A DNA stretch of 64,000 nt, from IMG/VR virus record IMGVR_UViG_3300017917_003388, positions 1-64,000 of that record; one strand, written 5' to 3'. Shown here in pieces: positions 22,994 through 30,746 of this stretch. Every line of letters starts with the position of its first letter. Position 1 is the stretch's first letter. Under the pieces are notes generated by a model. It saw nothing but the letters and a program-made list of their open reading frames with translations, made no database searches and was not told where the DNA came from. The position numbers and the translations under genes are program-made. Source of the DNA: a virus.

Positions 22994-24427
22994 TTAAGAT
23001 AAAGATGCGGACTTCCATGTAGACCCATTATACACATATATTAGGTTATTTCGGAAAAACATAGATCCTTCTATTGGACTAGATGAAGATTGTAGAGGTA
23101 GTACAAATAAACCACCACTTATAATTAATGAACCAGTTATGTTTATTAGTGAACCTGATGTTTGGATGAGATTTGATTTATTTACATCACTACTTCCATT
23201 TCCTACTATAAATGAATGTGAAACCGAACTTGTTATATTATATGAACCTATTACAAATTGTCCTAAACCTTCTGCTATAGTTCCTTCTCCAGCAGCAAAT
23301 GAATAATCACCATTAGTTATGGAAGCATTCCCTTGAGCATGGGAAAAATTTCCATTAGCTGTAGTTGCTTGTCCTTCAGAATGTGATCCTGAACCTTGAG
23401 CAGTAGTACTTTGTCCTTCGGCATGTGAAAATTCTCCATTAGTAATATTTCCTTGCCCCTCAGCATGTGAACTATCTCCATTAGTTTCATTACTGGTACC
23501 TTCAGCATGTGAATAAACTCCATTAGTGATATTATTTCTTCCTTCAACATGTGATCCTTCTCCGTTGGATGTACTATTATATCCTTCAGCATGTGAATAT
23601 GAGCCTGATGTGTTAGTTTGGTAACCCTCAGTATGTGAATAATCTCCATCAGCTCGACTATTATCACCTTCGGCATGAGATCCTTCTCCATATGATATTG
23701 AATTTGCCCCTTCAACATGTGAATATAAACCTATTGATTGATTACTTATTCCTTCAGCATGAGAACCATTACCTAATGATAAATTATTTTGTCCTTCAAC
23801 ATGTGAATGTGAACCTGATGATATATTTGAATATCCTTCAGCATGAGAACCATTACCTGATGATATGTTACTATCACCTTCAGCATGACTATTAGCACCT
23901 AATGATATAGTTTCAGATCCTTCAGCATGGGAGTATGAACCTGAAGATATACTAAGATATCCTTCAGCATGAGACCACTGTCCGCTAGATGTAGTATAAC
24001 GACCTTCGGCATGTGACCAATTACCTATGGTTAGTGTAAAATGTCCTTCAGCATGAGAATCTGAACCTGAAGCTATAGTATGGTTTCCTTCAGTATGTGA
24101 ACCAGTATTATAAGCTATAGTACTAGCTCCCTCAGCATGGGAATAAGGACCCAATGCTTGGTTACCAGCTCCTTCAACGTGAGAATATGAACCTATAGAT
24201 TTATTATTTATTCCTTCAGCATGTGAATGTAAACCAGTTGCTTGGTTGTTTGATACACCATTTGTTAATGAACCTGTTATATTTAAAGAACCACTGATGT
24301 ATATATCATAATCCTGAATACCAGTGAATGCATCTACTGATTGAGAAACATGCCATGACTCAATTATGAATGTTTGAGATATTTGATCTGAACCTGTTGC
24401 AAATGTTTGTTTTAATTTTTTTGCCAT
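22994..24427 (-). CDS. SHAEG-repeat beta-roll fibre/adhesin (477 aa)
   Basis: About 24 tandem 14-residue repeats with consensus GSYSHAEGxxNxxS, from about residue 65 to 400. This is the head repeat of YadA-like trimeric autotransporter adhesins (left-handed parallel beta-roll). There is no signal peptide and no membrane anchor; instead the N-terminus reads AKKLKQTFATGSDQISQTF and the C-terminus FRNNLIYVYNGSTWKSAS, as in phage tail-fibre or decoration proteins. A trimeric receptor-binding fibre is the most likely role. A late-type promoter motif precedes it. The 42-bp DNA periodicity makes the locus prone to repeat-number change. Confidence 0.88.
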   Translation of the reverse strand: MAKKLKQTFATGSDQISQTFIIESWHVSQSVDAFTGIQDYDIYISGSLNITGSLTNGVSNNQATGLHSHAEGINNKSIGSYSHVEGAGNQALGPYSHAEGASTIAYNTGSHTEGNHTIASGSDSHAEGHFTLTIGNWSHAEGRYTTSSGQWSHAEGYLSISSGSYSHAEGSETISLGANSHAEGDSNISSGNGSHAEGYSNISSGSHSHVEGQNNLSLGNGSHAEGISNQSIGLYSHVEGANSISYGEGSHAEGDNSRADGDYSHTEGYQTNTSGSYSHAEGYNSTSNGEGSHVEGRNNITNGVYSHAEGTSNETNGDSSHAEGQGNITNGEFSHAEGQSTTAQGSGSHSEGQATTANGNFSHAQGNASITNGDYSFAAGEGTIAEGLGQFVIGSYNITSSVSHSFIVGNGSSDVNKSNLIQTSGSLINITGSLIISGGLFVLPLQSSSSPIEGSMFFRNNLIYVYNGSTWKSASLS

Positions 24428-24432
24428 TATAA

Positions 24433-24449
24433 AAATTGTTTATTATAAA
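24433..24449 (-). promoter_or_regulatory. late-type promoter motif
   Basis: Minus strand ATATTTATAATAAAC just upstream of the fibre gene ATG at 24427. The same ATATTTATAAT core precedes the lysis genes (plus strand, 57.03 kb) and several other genes. Confidence 0.5.
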
Positions 24450-24452
24450 TAT

Positions 24453-25061
24453 TTATTTTATAATCATAACTTTTCCATATATTATTTTTTCTTTATTATC
24501 TGTTCCTTTATATGTGATTTTGTATACATATATATCGTCGGGACATATTTGGTTATTATAATATCCGTTCCATCTATATTCGATATTATCGGAATGAAAT
24601 AATAATTCACCCCATCTATTGAAGATATCCATATGGAAATCAACTATATTAGTACCATATGCCCCGAATTCTTCATTTTTTTTAACCCCATCCCCATTTG
24701 GGGTAAAAGAATTAGGTATATAAAATGTAAATTCAGGACATCCGTTTACATTTACTAATAATTCATTTTGAGATAAACATTCTCCATTAGAATACTGAAC
24801 AATTATTATATAATTACCTATATTTTCCCATTTAACAAAAATTGATTCAGAATGAAATTCTTCTTGAATATTTAATTGTGGATCTAATATCCATGTTATA
24901 TCATATCCTGGTAAAGGTAATACTGAATATTTTTGGGTTATAAAATTGGTATTACATAATTCAACATTATGTTCTGTTTGAGTAAATGCTACAGAACCAA
25001 AGAATATTCCCAATGATAAGAAAACTATTTTAAACCAAATTGTATTTAATTTTCTTATCAT
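24453..25061 (-). CDS. secreted protein with gliding-motility-type C-terminal domain (202 aa)
   Basis: Hydrophobic leader (FKIVFLSLGIFFGSVAFTQT) and a C-terminal domain from about residue 110: FYIPNSFTPNGDGVKKNEEF, DIFNRWGELLFHS, YRWNGYYNNQICPDDIYVYK, YGKVMIIK. This is the conserved gliding-motility-associated / T9SS type B sorting domain. In bacteria the domain targets surface adhesins to the type IX secretion system. Finding it in a phage suggests export through the host T9SS or mimicry of a host surface protein (inference). Lies downstream of two other secreted genes that together resemble one long host adhesin. Confidence 0.9.
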   Translation of the reverse strand: MIRKLNTIWFKIVFLSLGIFFGSVAFTQTEHNVELCNTNFITQKYSVLPLPGYDITWILDPQLNIQEEFHSESIFVKWENIGNYIIIVQYSNGECLSQNELLVNVNGCPEFTFYIPNSFTPNGDGVKKNEEFGAYGTNIVDFHMDIFNRWGELLFHSDNIEYRWNGYYNNQICPDDIYVYKITYKGTDNKEKIIYGKVMIIK

Positions 25062-25071
25062 ATTTAAAAAA

Positions 25072-25635
25072 TTAATTAGTGAATATTATTGGAATAGTAG
25101 GAGGAGGAGTGATGGTAATAGAACCATTTCCACTCATTGGGCAACCATTTAAATCTATAGAAGTAAAAGTTATATTATACACACCTGGAACTAAACCTGT
25201 TGAGTTAAAAGTATTACCAATTACTCCAACTCCCGAAAATATTGGGTTTGTTCCTAAAGGAATAGATGTTAGATTAATAATATTATTTCCTTGACATATA
25301 GATGTAGTAGTAATTTGAGGAATAGTAGCTGGAAATACAGTGATAGTGGCTGTCCCTATTGAAGAACATTGTCCTATAGTTTTAGTAATTTCAATAGTAT
25401 ATACTCCAGGAGTATCCCATGTTACTTCAATTTGGTCTCCATTTGATATTGTAGTAAATGGAAAGGCAGGTGTAATATTAAATGAATAAACAGCATTTGG
25501 GTCTATTATTTGATCCCCATATACCTGTATTTCATTAAGACAATATGATGTATTATTAGCAGGGTTGGGAGTGGGGATTTGAGCGTATGTTGTTAATGAA
25601 ACTAAACTCAATAAAATTAAAAGTAATTTTTTCAT
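25072..25635 (-). CDS. secreted Ig-like protein (187 aa)
   Basis: Clear signal peptide MKKLLLILLSLVSLTTYAQ. Two Ig/PKD-like beta-sandwich repeats with paired Cys (SYCLNEIQVYG, TKTIGQCSSIGTATIT, TTSICQGNNIINLTS, SIDLNGCPMSGNGSIT), as found in long Bacteroidota surface proteins. The C-terminus ends PTIPIIFTN, resembling the ends of the neighbouring 458-aa protein (IYTN) and the 315-aa protein at 62-63 kb (LFTD). Exported; function unknown. Confidence 0.85.
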   Translation of the reverse strand: MKKLLLILLSLVSLTTYAQIPTPNPANNTSYCLNEIQVYGDQIIDPNAVYSFNITPAFPFTTISNGDQIEVTWDTPGVYTIEITKTIGQCSSIGTATITVFPATIPQITTTSICQGNNIINLTSIPLGTNPIFSGVGVIGNTFNSTGLVPGVYNITFTSIDLNGCPMSGNGSITITPPPTIPIIFTN

Positions 25636-25640
25636 AATGA

Positions 25641-27017
25641 TTAATTTGTGTAAATTTGTATATTAATTCCGTTATTTGTTATGGTGATATTTCTAGTTAA
25701 AATTATATTAGGACATGCACCAGTTAACGATAATGTAACAACATACGTTCCTGGTGATAAATATATGTGAGTGGGGTTTTGAATATTACTAGTATTTCCA
25801 TCACCAAAATCCCAACTTATATTATATGTAGAAGAAGAACATCCACCAAATTGAATTGGTGAAGTAAATGAAACTACATTACAGTTTATATTAGGATCAG
25901 GAAATGAATATGGTGGAGGGGAATAATATGAAGCAAAATTAGGTAATCCCATTCGACTAGATCTTCCAGCTAAACTAATACTTAGATTAGAATACGAACA
26001 ACCTATTCCTAATATATTAGGATTATTAATAACTGATAAACTAGTATTATTTCTTGCTACATATATTTTTCCATCTGGACCTAATTGTAGTGAACCTATA
26101 AAAGGTCCAGCATTTGATACTACATATCTAGTTGACGGTATGTTGTTAGAACATAAATTAAATTGTAATAATAACCCACCATTTGTTCCTGCATATAATA
26201 TTTTATTATCTGGGGAAAACTCACATCCATATAAACCTTGATCTGTAGCAAGTGTTTGGGCATTAGTTACAATTCCTGTAGATGAATTAAAATCATATAT
26301 TTGTAATATATTTGCTCCTCCATTATTTAATCCGTAATAACAAGCTGCTATTCGTTTACCATCTGAACTGGCTTTTAATTGCCCATATGCTGATTGACTT
26401 ATACCCGATGGGGTTATACCTGCTAAAGACCAAGATTGAGTGGATCCTACTCCTAATGAATTTACACTCCAAGCTCTAAAAGTATTAGTATTCCAATCAT
26501 GAGATAAAACCCATAAATCTACATTATTGCAATGTCTTATAGCACATAATTTTTCACAAGATGGAGTATATAATTGAATATTCTTTGATACAACAGCACC
26601 TAGTCCACTATTTAAATTAATATCAATTATGGAATAACATATACCATTAGGTCCAACATCATTATCAGAAGTAAATATATAATATATATTTGAATTTCCA
26701 GGTTGTTTTACAATTATAGCAGATTGAGTAGAAGATGCATCTCCAAACAAACCTGTACCATTAGTCATTATTACATGATTTCTATTATAAACTGTAACTC
26801 CATCTGTGTAAAATAATAAATTACCTAAATTATCAGATATAGTAGCTACACCCTCAGTAGTAATTAATACTCCATCTGTTAATGCAACTGGTGAACCTGA
26901 ATTAAATGTTATTCCTGCTTGGTTTCCAAAATACCAATTTGTTGATGGACCAGGAATTTGTCCATTTAATAAATTAATATATAATAAATAAAATAATATT
27001 AATAATAATTTATTCAT
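25641..27017 (-). CDS. secreted beta-propeller plus PKD protein (458 aa)
   Basis: Signal peptide MNKLLLILFYLLYINLLNGQ. Residues about 25-340 match the beta-propeller of Bacteroidota gliding-motility surface proteins: NWYFGNQAGITFNSGSPV, LGNLLFYTDGVTVYNRNH, KIYVARNNTSLSVINNPN. A PKD domain follows (ISWDFGDGNTSNIQNPTHIY). In bacteria this architecture continues directly into Ig and T9SS sorting domains; here those parts are the two separate downstream genes. Probably surface or virion associated. Confidence 0.9.
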   Translation of the reverse strand: MNKLLLILFYLLYINLLNGQIPGPSTNWYFGNQAGITFNSGSPVALTDGVLITTEGVATISDNLGNLLFYTDGVTVYNRNHVIMTNGTGLFGDASSTQSAIIVKQPGNSNIYYIFTSDNDVGPNGICYSIIDINLNSGLGAVVSKNIQLYTPSCEKLCAIRHCNNVDLWVLSHDWNTNTFRAWSVNSLGVGSTQSWSLAGITPSGISQSAYGQLKASSDGKRIAACYYGLNNGGANILQIYDFNSSTGIVTNAQTLATDQGLYGCEFSPDNKILYAGTNGGLLLQFNLCSNNIPSTRYVVSNAGPFIGSLQLGPDGKIYVARNNTSLSVINNPNILGIGCSYSNLSISLAGRSSRMGLPNFASYYSPPPYSFPDPNINCNVVSFTSPIQFGGCSSSTYNISWDFGDGNTSNIQNPTHIYLSPGTYVVTLSLTGACPNIILTRNITITNNGINIQIYTN

Positions 27018-27436
27018 TTTATTTTAAATATAATTTTATTATTTTTAGAAGTTATTCTTTTTACAAATAAATTATCATTTATATCATCAAAATATATATT
27101 AAGATTAGTACCTAAACATATATATGGACCACCGGATGGATCTACCATGTTATATTTATTGAAATCTGTATATATAAATTTACCATATTTATTATATAAT
27201 TCATGGTTATCAAATATTATTTTTTTAAAATATTCAAAACTTATTTTTGTTATATTATTTATTTTACTATTATCATGTAGATAAGCCTCATAAGCTTTAT
27301 CATATACATTACAGTATCCAACTCTGATCCAATCAGGATTGTAACCCTCCATTGTAACCTTCTTATCTTCAGGATAATATTTGAAAATAATAACATCACC
27401 ATATCTGTTTTTATATGTATTAGTAATTTTTTTCAT
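27014..27436 (-). CDS. hypothetical protein (140 aa)
   Basis: MKKITNTYKNRYGDVIIFKY, then WIRVGYCNVYDKAYEAYLHD and VDPSGGPYICLGTNLNIYFD. No signal peptide. Overlaps the propeller gene by 4 nt. No family recognised. Confidence 0.82.
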   Translation of the reverse strand: MKKITNTYKNRYGDVIIFKYYPEDKKVTMEGYNPDWIRVGYCNVYDKAYEAYLHDNSKINNITKISFEYFKKIIFDNHELYNKYGKFIYTDFNKYNMVDPSGGPYICLGTNLNIYFDDINDNLFVKRITSKNNKIIFKIK

Positions 27437-27438
27437 TT

Positions 27439-27516
27439 TTATTTTTTGAGATAATCTCCATTTAATATTATTTTAAATATTAATAATGTAATTAATAATA
27501 AAATTATAATATCCAT
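27439..27516 (-). CDS. possible 25-aa membrane peptide
   Basis: MDIIILLLITLLIFKIILNG followed by DYLKK: one hydrophobic helix with a charged end. ATG at 27514-27516 abuts the stop of the 84-aa gene. Short, so coding status is uncertain. Confidence 0.4.
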   Translation of the reverse strand: MDIIILLLITLLIFKIILNGDYLKK

Positions 27517-27771
27517 TTATACTAATCTATTTGCAATTAGTTTGATGATATTTTCTTCTTCTAAAGTTAGTTGAATTTGAGAATTTTGAATTTTAATTAA
27601 ATATTCATCCATTTCTTCAGGACCTTGTTGAACAAATTTTTTATGTTTATTTAATTTATTAATCATCTCTGTATCATAACCATCTTTAATTAGATATTCA
27701 ATTAGTGTTCCAATTTCAGAACTTGTACAATTCCATAAAAAATCATCTATATCTATATCAATACTAGGCAT
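27517..27771 (-). CDS. hypothetical helical protein (84 aa)
   Basis: MPSIDIDIDDFLWNCTSSEI with helices GTLIEYLIKDGYDTEMINKL and LTLEEENIIKLIANRL. The IDIDDFLW...CSxxEIxxLI pattern recurs in small phage proteins. Function unknown. Confidence 0.82.
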   Translation of the reverse strand: MPSIDIDIDDFLWNCTSSEIGTLIEYLIKDGYDTEMINKLNKHKKFVQQGPEEMDEYLIKIQNSQIQLTLEEENIIKLIANRLV

Positions 27772-27781
27772 ATTTTCAATT

Positions 27782-28324
27782 TTAATTTATTTTTAATAAT
27801 TTATTAACTTTTAATTGATGAAAATTAGAAAGAAATGGTTTAAATTCATTATAATAAATTATAGCATCTTGTTTTATATCTTTCTTATTTTTACCAATCC
27901 ATTTTTGTATATTTTTATCAATTTGATTATAATCAAATAATCTATATATTATGTCTTCTAATAAACATTCATAAATATATTCTTTTCCTACACTTATAAA
28001 TTCATCATTTGTTATTTTATATTTCTTTTTAGCTGTACTAACAGCCCATTTCTCAGCAGAAAATTCAGCTATATGTCCTAATATATTATTACCAGTAACT
28101 ATGTGTCCTATTTCATGTAATGAAACTAAAAATGAATAATCACATTGTGGAATTGGTATATATACTCTATTTGTATTAAAATAAGCATAATACATTGATG
28201 TATCATTAAATTCACCCCATTTTTGTACTTTTATATCATACTGATTAAGTTCATTTTTAATCCATTGGATGTATGGTTTTTCATTTTCTATATGAATTTT
28301 TTTAAGTTCTTTATATCTCCCCAT
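27782..28324 (-). CDS. zinc metallopeptidase-like protein (ImmA/IrrE-like motif)
   Basis: About 180 aa using the ATG at 28322-28324, which overlaps the stop region of the upstream gene; a longer frame exists to 28378. The motif SLHEIGHIVTG (HExxH) followed about 15 residues later by EFSAEKWAV gives two His and a downstream Glu, the zinc-ligand set of ImmA/IrrE-type metallopeptidases. Such enzymes cleave repressors or act with toxin-antitoxin systems. Substrate unknown. Confidence 0.72.
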   Translation of the reverse strand: MGRYKELKKIHIENEKPYIQWIKNELNQYDIKVQKWGEFNDTSMYYAYFNTNRVYIPIPQCDYSFLVSLHEIGHIVTGNNILGHIAEFSAEKWAVSTAKKKYKITNDEFISVGKEYIYECLLEDIIYRLFDYNQIDKNIQKWIGKNKKDIKQDAIIYYNEFKPFLSNFHQLKVNKLLKIN

Positions 28325-28325
28325 A

Positions 28326-28634
28326 TTATATTCGTCCGTAACTTTTTCCTGTACTAGAATCTCTAGTATCAACTCCATCTATGAATATTAATCCTTCTTT
28401 ATCTGTGTTTTCTACTAATATATTAGTTCCAAAGTAATATATTGGACCTAAATATTCTTTAATTATATATTTATCTTCTTCTAAATATGATATCCGTCTA
28501 GGTCTATTACATGATCTAAATTCTCTTGGAGTTAATCTACACCATGTATCACCCAATTGTACTTCACAATTATTAGTTGTATCAAAATCATATTTTAATT
28601 TTTCCAAACCACCTGTTTTTTCAGACATAAACAT
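28326..28634 (-). CDS. hypothetical protein (102 aa)
   Basis: Start may be the first Met or the Met at residue 3 (MSEKTGGLEKLKYDFDTTNN). Beta-rich: CEVQLGDTWCRLTPREFRSC, then YIIKEYLGPIYYFGTNILVE. Four Cys could bind metal. Function unknown. Confidence 0.8.
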   Translation of the reverse strand: MFMSEKTGGLEKLKYDFDTTNNCEVQLGDTWCRLTPREFRSCNRPRRISYLEEDKYIIKEYLGPIYYFGTNILVENTDKEGLIFIDGVDTRDSSTGKSYGRI

Positions 28635-28703
28635 TTATTTAGAATTATATTTTTTTGTTAAAAAGCTTTTACATTTTTCAACAAAATTTATATTTTTATT
28701 CAT
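28635..28703 (-). CDS. short ORF beginning inside the shared 80-bp repeat (22 aa)
   Basis: MNKNINFVEKCKSFLTKKYN then SK. The first nine codons are encoded by the repeat that also lies at 52.83-52.90 kb, where a different tail follows. It may be a cassette-end remnant rather than a gene. Confidence 0.35.
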   Translation of the reverse strand: MNKNINFVEKCKSFLTKKYNSK

Positions 28704-28755
28704 ATAATTTATTAATTATTAATTAATTAGAGAGTATTACGTCTAAGTATACGTT
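28676..28755. repeat. dispersed direct repeat, copy A (80 bp)
   Basis: Nearly identical to 52826-52898 except for a 7-nt longer attaatt run here. On the minus strand it starts AACGTATACTTAGACG and ends in the codons MNKNINFVE. The similarity begins exactly at the attC-like core (CGTT on the plus strand), where each cassette block ends. Probably the recipient-site arm or the last attC half of the two cassette blocks. Confidence 0.85.
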
Positions 28756-28765
28756 AACAGTAATA

Positions 28766-28924
28766 TTATTTTTGTTTTGATTTTAATTCATTATAATAAT
28801 ACCTTTCAGCTTCTTCTTTTGTAAATGGTGGTAGTTTTTCTGCTTCCTTTATACTATCATAATCTGATTTTTCAAAAAAGCAACCGATTATATAAATTGC
28901 TATAATTATTAATATTGCTTCCAT
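28766..28924 (-). CDS. small membrane-anchored protein in cassette block 1 (52 aa)
   Basis: Start chosen at ATG 28922-28924 (MEAILIIIAIYIIGCFFEKS), which overlaps the end of the 43-aa gene; a longer frame to 28951 has no better start. One N-terminal TM helix, then a charged soluble tail (KLPPFTKEEAERYYYNELKS). Ends 13 nt before the shared repeat, as the last gene of the cassette block. Function unknown. Confidence 0.7.
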   Translation of the reverse strand: MEAILIIIAIYIIGCFFEKSDYDSIKEAEKLPPFTKEEAERYYYNELKSKQK

Positions 28925-28926
28925 AG

Positions 28927-29058
28927 TTATTTTTTTAATAAGGTAAAACAATCAATCCATTGAGCAATTTCCCAACCGCTTTCGCTGTATTCGGGACATC
29001 TAACTAAATACCAAGTTTCTTCCTTTGGTTCTTTTTCTGTTGTTTTTACAAGTTTCAT
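28927..29058 (-). CDS. small acidic/basic protein in cassette block 1 (43 aa)
   Basis: ATG at 29056-29058, about 30 nt inside the attC-like site's R' end. MKLVKTTEKEPKEETWYLVR then CPEYSESGWEIAQWIDCF. The stop overlaps the ATG region of the 52-aa membrane protein, so both probably ride on one cassette. Function unknown. Confidence 0.7.
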   Translation of the reverse strand: MKLVKTTEKEPKEETWYLVRCPEYSESGWEIAQWIDCFTLLKK

Positions 29059-29086
29059 TTTACTTTGATTTGTGAGAAAGACCAGC

Positions 29087-29180
29087 GGCTAACAGCGGTT
29101 TTGCAATAGCCGCCTGACAGTTCTTGGTTAATAATTAAGTTCTTCTTTAGCGGCCATCGCAAAGCCGCAAAACGTTAGGC
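29087..29180 (-). repeat. attC-like recombination site 1
   Basis: On the minus strand it runs from core GCCTAAC (R'' type, RYYYAAC) at 29180-29174 to GTTAGCC at 29093-29087. The arms 29095-29113 and 29150-29168 form an imperfect inverted repeat (16 of 19 positions pair), and the outer CTAAC/GTTAG also pair. The stop codon of the gene at 29175 lies inside the first core, as in integron cassettes. This is the architecture of an integron attC (59-be) site. Confidence 0.78.
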
Positions 29181-29384
29181 ACAATTGTTAGTGACCACCT
29201 TTATATTTAAGTCTGAAAGAATTGCTGAAACTTCTTCTTTCATATCTTCATTAACATTTGACCAACAAGTATCTCTTTGACCATCCCATTTAGCGTGAGA
29301 TAAAGCACCATTACTAAACGCTTTTTCAAGCAATTCTTTCAGTTCATCGGTTGAAAGAATAAAACCGTTATCAAATTTTGTCAT
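29175..29384 (-). CDS. cassette-borne hypothetical protein (69 aa)
   Basis: Start ATG 29382-29384, about 16 nt after the preceding attC-like core GTTAGGC; the frame is open further upstream but only through the attC site. MTKFDNGFILSTDELKELLE then SHAKWDGQRDTCWSNVNEDM. The cassette starts with TTAGGC and its own 3' core is GCCTAAC, an exact reverse complement. Function unknown. Confidence 0.75.
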   Translation of the reverse strand: MTKFDNGFILSTDELKELLEKAFSNGALSHAKWDGQRDTCWSNVNEDMKEEVSAILSDLNIKVVTNNCA

Positions 29385-29399
29385 AATTAAAACAACTGT

Positions 29400-29494
29400 G
29401 CCTAACAGCGTATATGCAAGATACGCCACGAAGCGGTTTGTAAATATTTAAGTTTATTCTTTGGCGACCATCGCAAAGCCGCAGAACGTTAGCA
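29400..29494 (-). repeat. attC-like recombination site 2
   Basis: Minus strand from TGCTAAC (29494-29488) to GTTAGGC (29406-29400). The arms GCGGCTTTGCGATGG... and GCGTATCTTGCATATACGC pair weakly (about 11 of 19), but the central AAACTTAAATATT and the terminal CTGTTAGGC are like the other sites. Separates the ADP-ribosyltransferase-like gene from the 69-aa gene. Confidence 0.7.
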
Positions 29495-29500
29495 TCAATA

Positions 29501-29917
29501 CTACGGAAGTAGTTCGATTACTTTTATTTGGTTAGGGTAAAACGCAACAACATTTTCATCCATTACCACACCATCATAACCGTTTTGTATTAATTTATTT
29601 TTTAATTTTAAGTCAATGTAGTTATAAGAGTAATCATAACCTTCATCATCTTTAATAGTATCACCTACGGCATTTCTAAATTTACCATCATCAGTGTCAG
29701 ATAAATCATATGGATTTTTTAAATTAAACTTAATTTTAAAAACATTCTCGCCATAAGTATTTGCAAAATTATAGTCCTTTGTACCATAAAAAACAGTATC
29801 TTCATCAAACAAAATTTCATCGTTGTTTGTGCCGTGTAGATAAACATCATTTACCACCTTATTTTTATTAAAATATTCTCTGATTGTAGTTGTTATGAAT
29901 TTCTTCAAATCTTTCAT
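29501..29917 (-). CDS. ART-like protein (possible ADP-ribosyltransferase) in cassette block 1
   Basis: 138 aa. VYLHGTNNDEILFDEDTVFY, then NFANTYGENVFKIKFNLKNP and YDGVVMDENVVAFYPNQIKV: the HGT...A..Y...V....F and final FxPxQIKV pattern of the ADP-ribosyltransferase-like domains of phage polyvalent proteins and toxins. The N-terminus KDLKKFITTTIREYFNKN is a helix resembling virion-targeting leaders. It ends 7 nt before attC-like site 2. Activity not proven. Confidence 0.7.
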   Translation of the reverse strand: MKDLKKFITTTIREYFNKNKVVNDVYLHGTNNDEILFDEDTVFYGTKDYNFANTYGENVFKIKFNLKNPYDLSDTDDGKFRNAVGDTIKDDEGYDYSYNYIDLKLKNKLIQNGYDGVVMDENVVAFYPNQIKVIELLP

Positions 29918-30012
29918 CTTTTCTTTTATTTTATTTTATTTTAATTTTAGTTTTTCAAATTAAGTTCTCTGTGGTTAAATTGTTAACAAACACAAATACT
30001 TTTTCGTTAGAT

Positions 30013-30234
30013 TCAATATCTTTTATTACCACAGCGTAATGGAGTTCCATCACTATTAAGTATTAATATAGTTCCTCTTCTATGATCTAATGTTTTATAA
30101 ATAAATCCATTTTCGCAACTAATTGAATAATCCCAATGAGATCCAACTTCATATGGATCTCGTTTGCTATCACAATATTGAAGTAAAATCATTATTCCAA
30201 AAGTTAATAAACCAAATAATAATAAATTTTTCAT
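30013..30234 (-). CDS. predicted exported small protein (73 aa)
   Basis: Hydrophobic leader MKNLLLFGLLTFGIMILLQY with Cys 21 (LLQYC), lipobox-like or a signal anchor. Mature part with two Cys (YSISCENGFIYK, GTPLRCGNKRY) that could form a disulphide. Overlaps the next gene by 4 nt. Confidence 0.75.
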   Translation of the reverse strand: MKNLLLFGLLTFGIMILLQYCDSKRDPYEVGSHWDYSISCENGFIYKTLDHRRGTILILNSDGTPLRCGNKRY

Positions 30235-30446
30235 ATAAACATTTGTTCTAATTTCATTTGAGTAAATCTTTCCATAGTATGGAATATTTCTTGTCTATCT
30301 AATATTTTAGCTTGTGATATATCATCTGAAAATTGGGCGTATCCTTGTTTAAGACCTGTATAAACATATTCATCTTTATTAAGAATAATATATTTAGGTT
30401 CTTCTTTCTCCCAAGTTAATAATTTTTTTCTTTTGGGTTTTTTCAT
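30231..30446 (-). CDS. hypothetical basic protein (71 aa)
   Basis: Start at the ATG 30444-30446 that overlaps the stop of the 95-aa gene (TAATG). MKKPKRKKLLTWEKEEPKYI, then a beta-type middle and a C-terminal helix. Function unknown. Confidence 0.75.
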   Translation of the reverse strand: MKKPKRKKLLTWEKEEPKYIILNKDEYVYTGLKQGYAQFSDDISQAKILDRQEIFHTMERFTQMKLEQMFI

Positions 30447-30733
30447 TATTTTACTCTCCAATTTTCTTCATAATCTGGATAAGTAGGCCATACATATTTT
30501 TCTATACTTACCCAAAATCTTTCATGCCATACTTCTTTTTTTACTCCTTCTATTATGGCTTTATCATCAGTTATACCTTGTTCTAAGTTTAAAATAGATA
30601 ATTGTAATATACCCAATTCTAAAGTTTGAGATAATTCATCGATATTTGTAGTTTCAGGGTTAAAATTATCAATGATCTGTTTTGCTTTACTCCAAAGTTT
30701 TGTTAATTGTCCTTTTTGCTTCTTCATACTCAT
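30446..30733 (-). CDS. hypothetical helical protein (95 aa)
   Basis: KKQKGQLTKLWSKAKQIIDN, NIDELSQTLELGILQLSILN, ending YVWPTYPDYEENWRVK. Start either first or third codon (both Met). Function unknown. Confidence 0.8.
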   Translation of the reverse strand: MSMKKQKGQLTKLWSKAKQIIDNFNPETTNIDELSQTLELGILQLSILNLEQGITDDKAIIEGVKKEVWHERFWVSIEKYVWPTYPDYEENWRVK

Positions 30734-30746
30734 AACTTATTTTAAT

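Noticed and set aside
23020-24240. Regular 42-bp repeats that might be a CRISPR array
   Set aside because: The repeats are in frame and encode the 14-residue SHAEG beta-roll; there are no conserved direct repeats with unique spacers.
29981-29987. GTTAACA upstream of the ART-like gene as the first cassette core, matching TGTTAAC at 28753-28759
   Set aside because: GTTAAC is itself a palindrome, so the match is weak evidence, and no paired arms were seen next to it.
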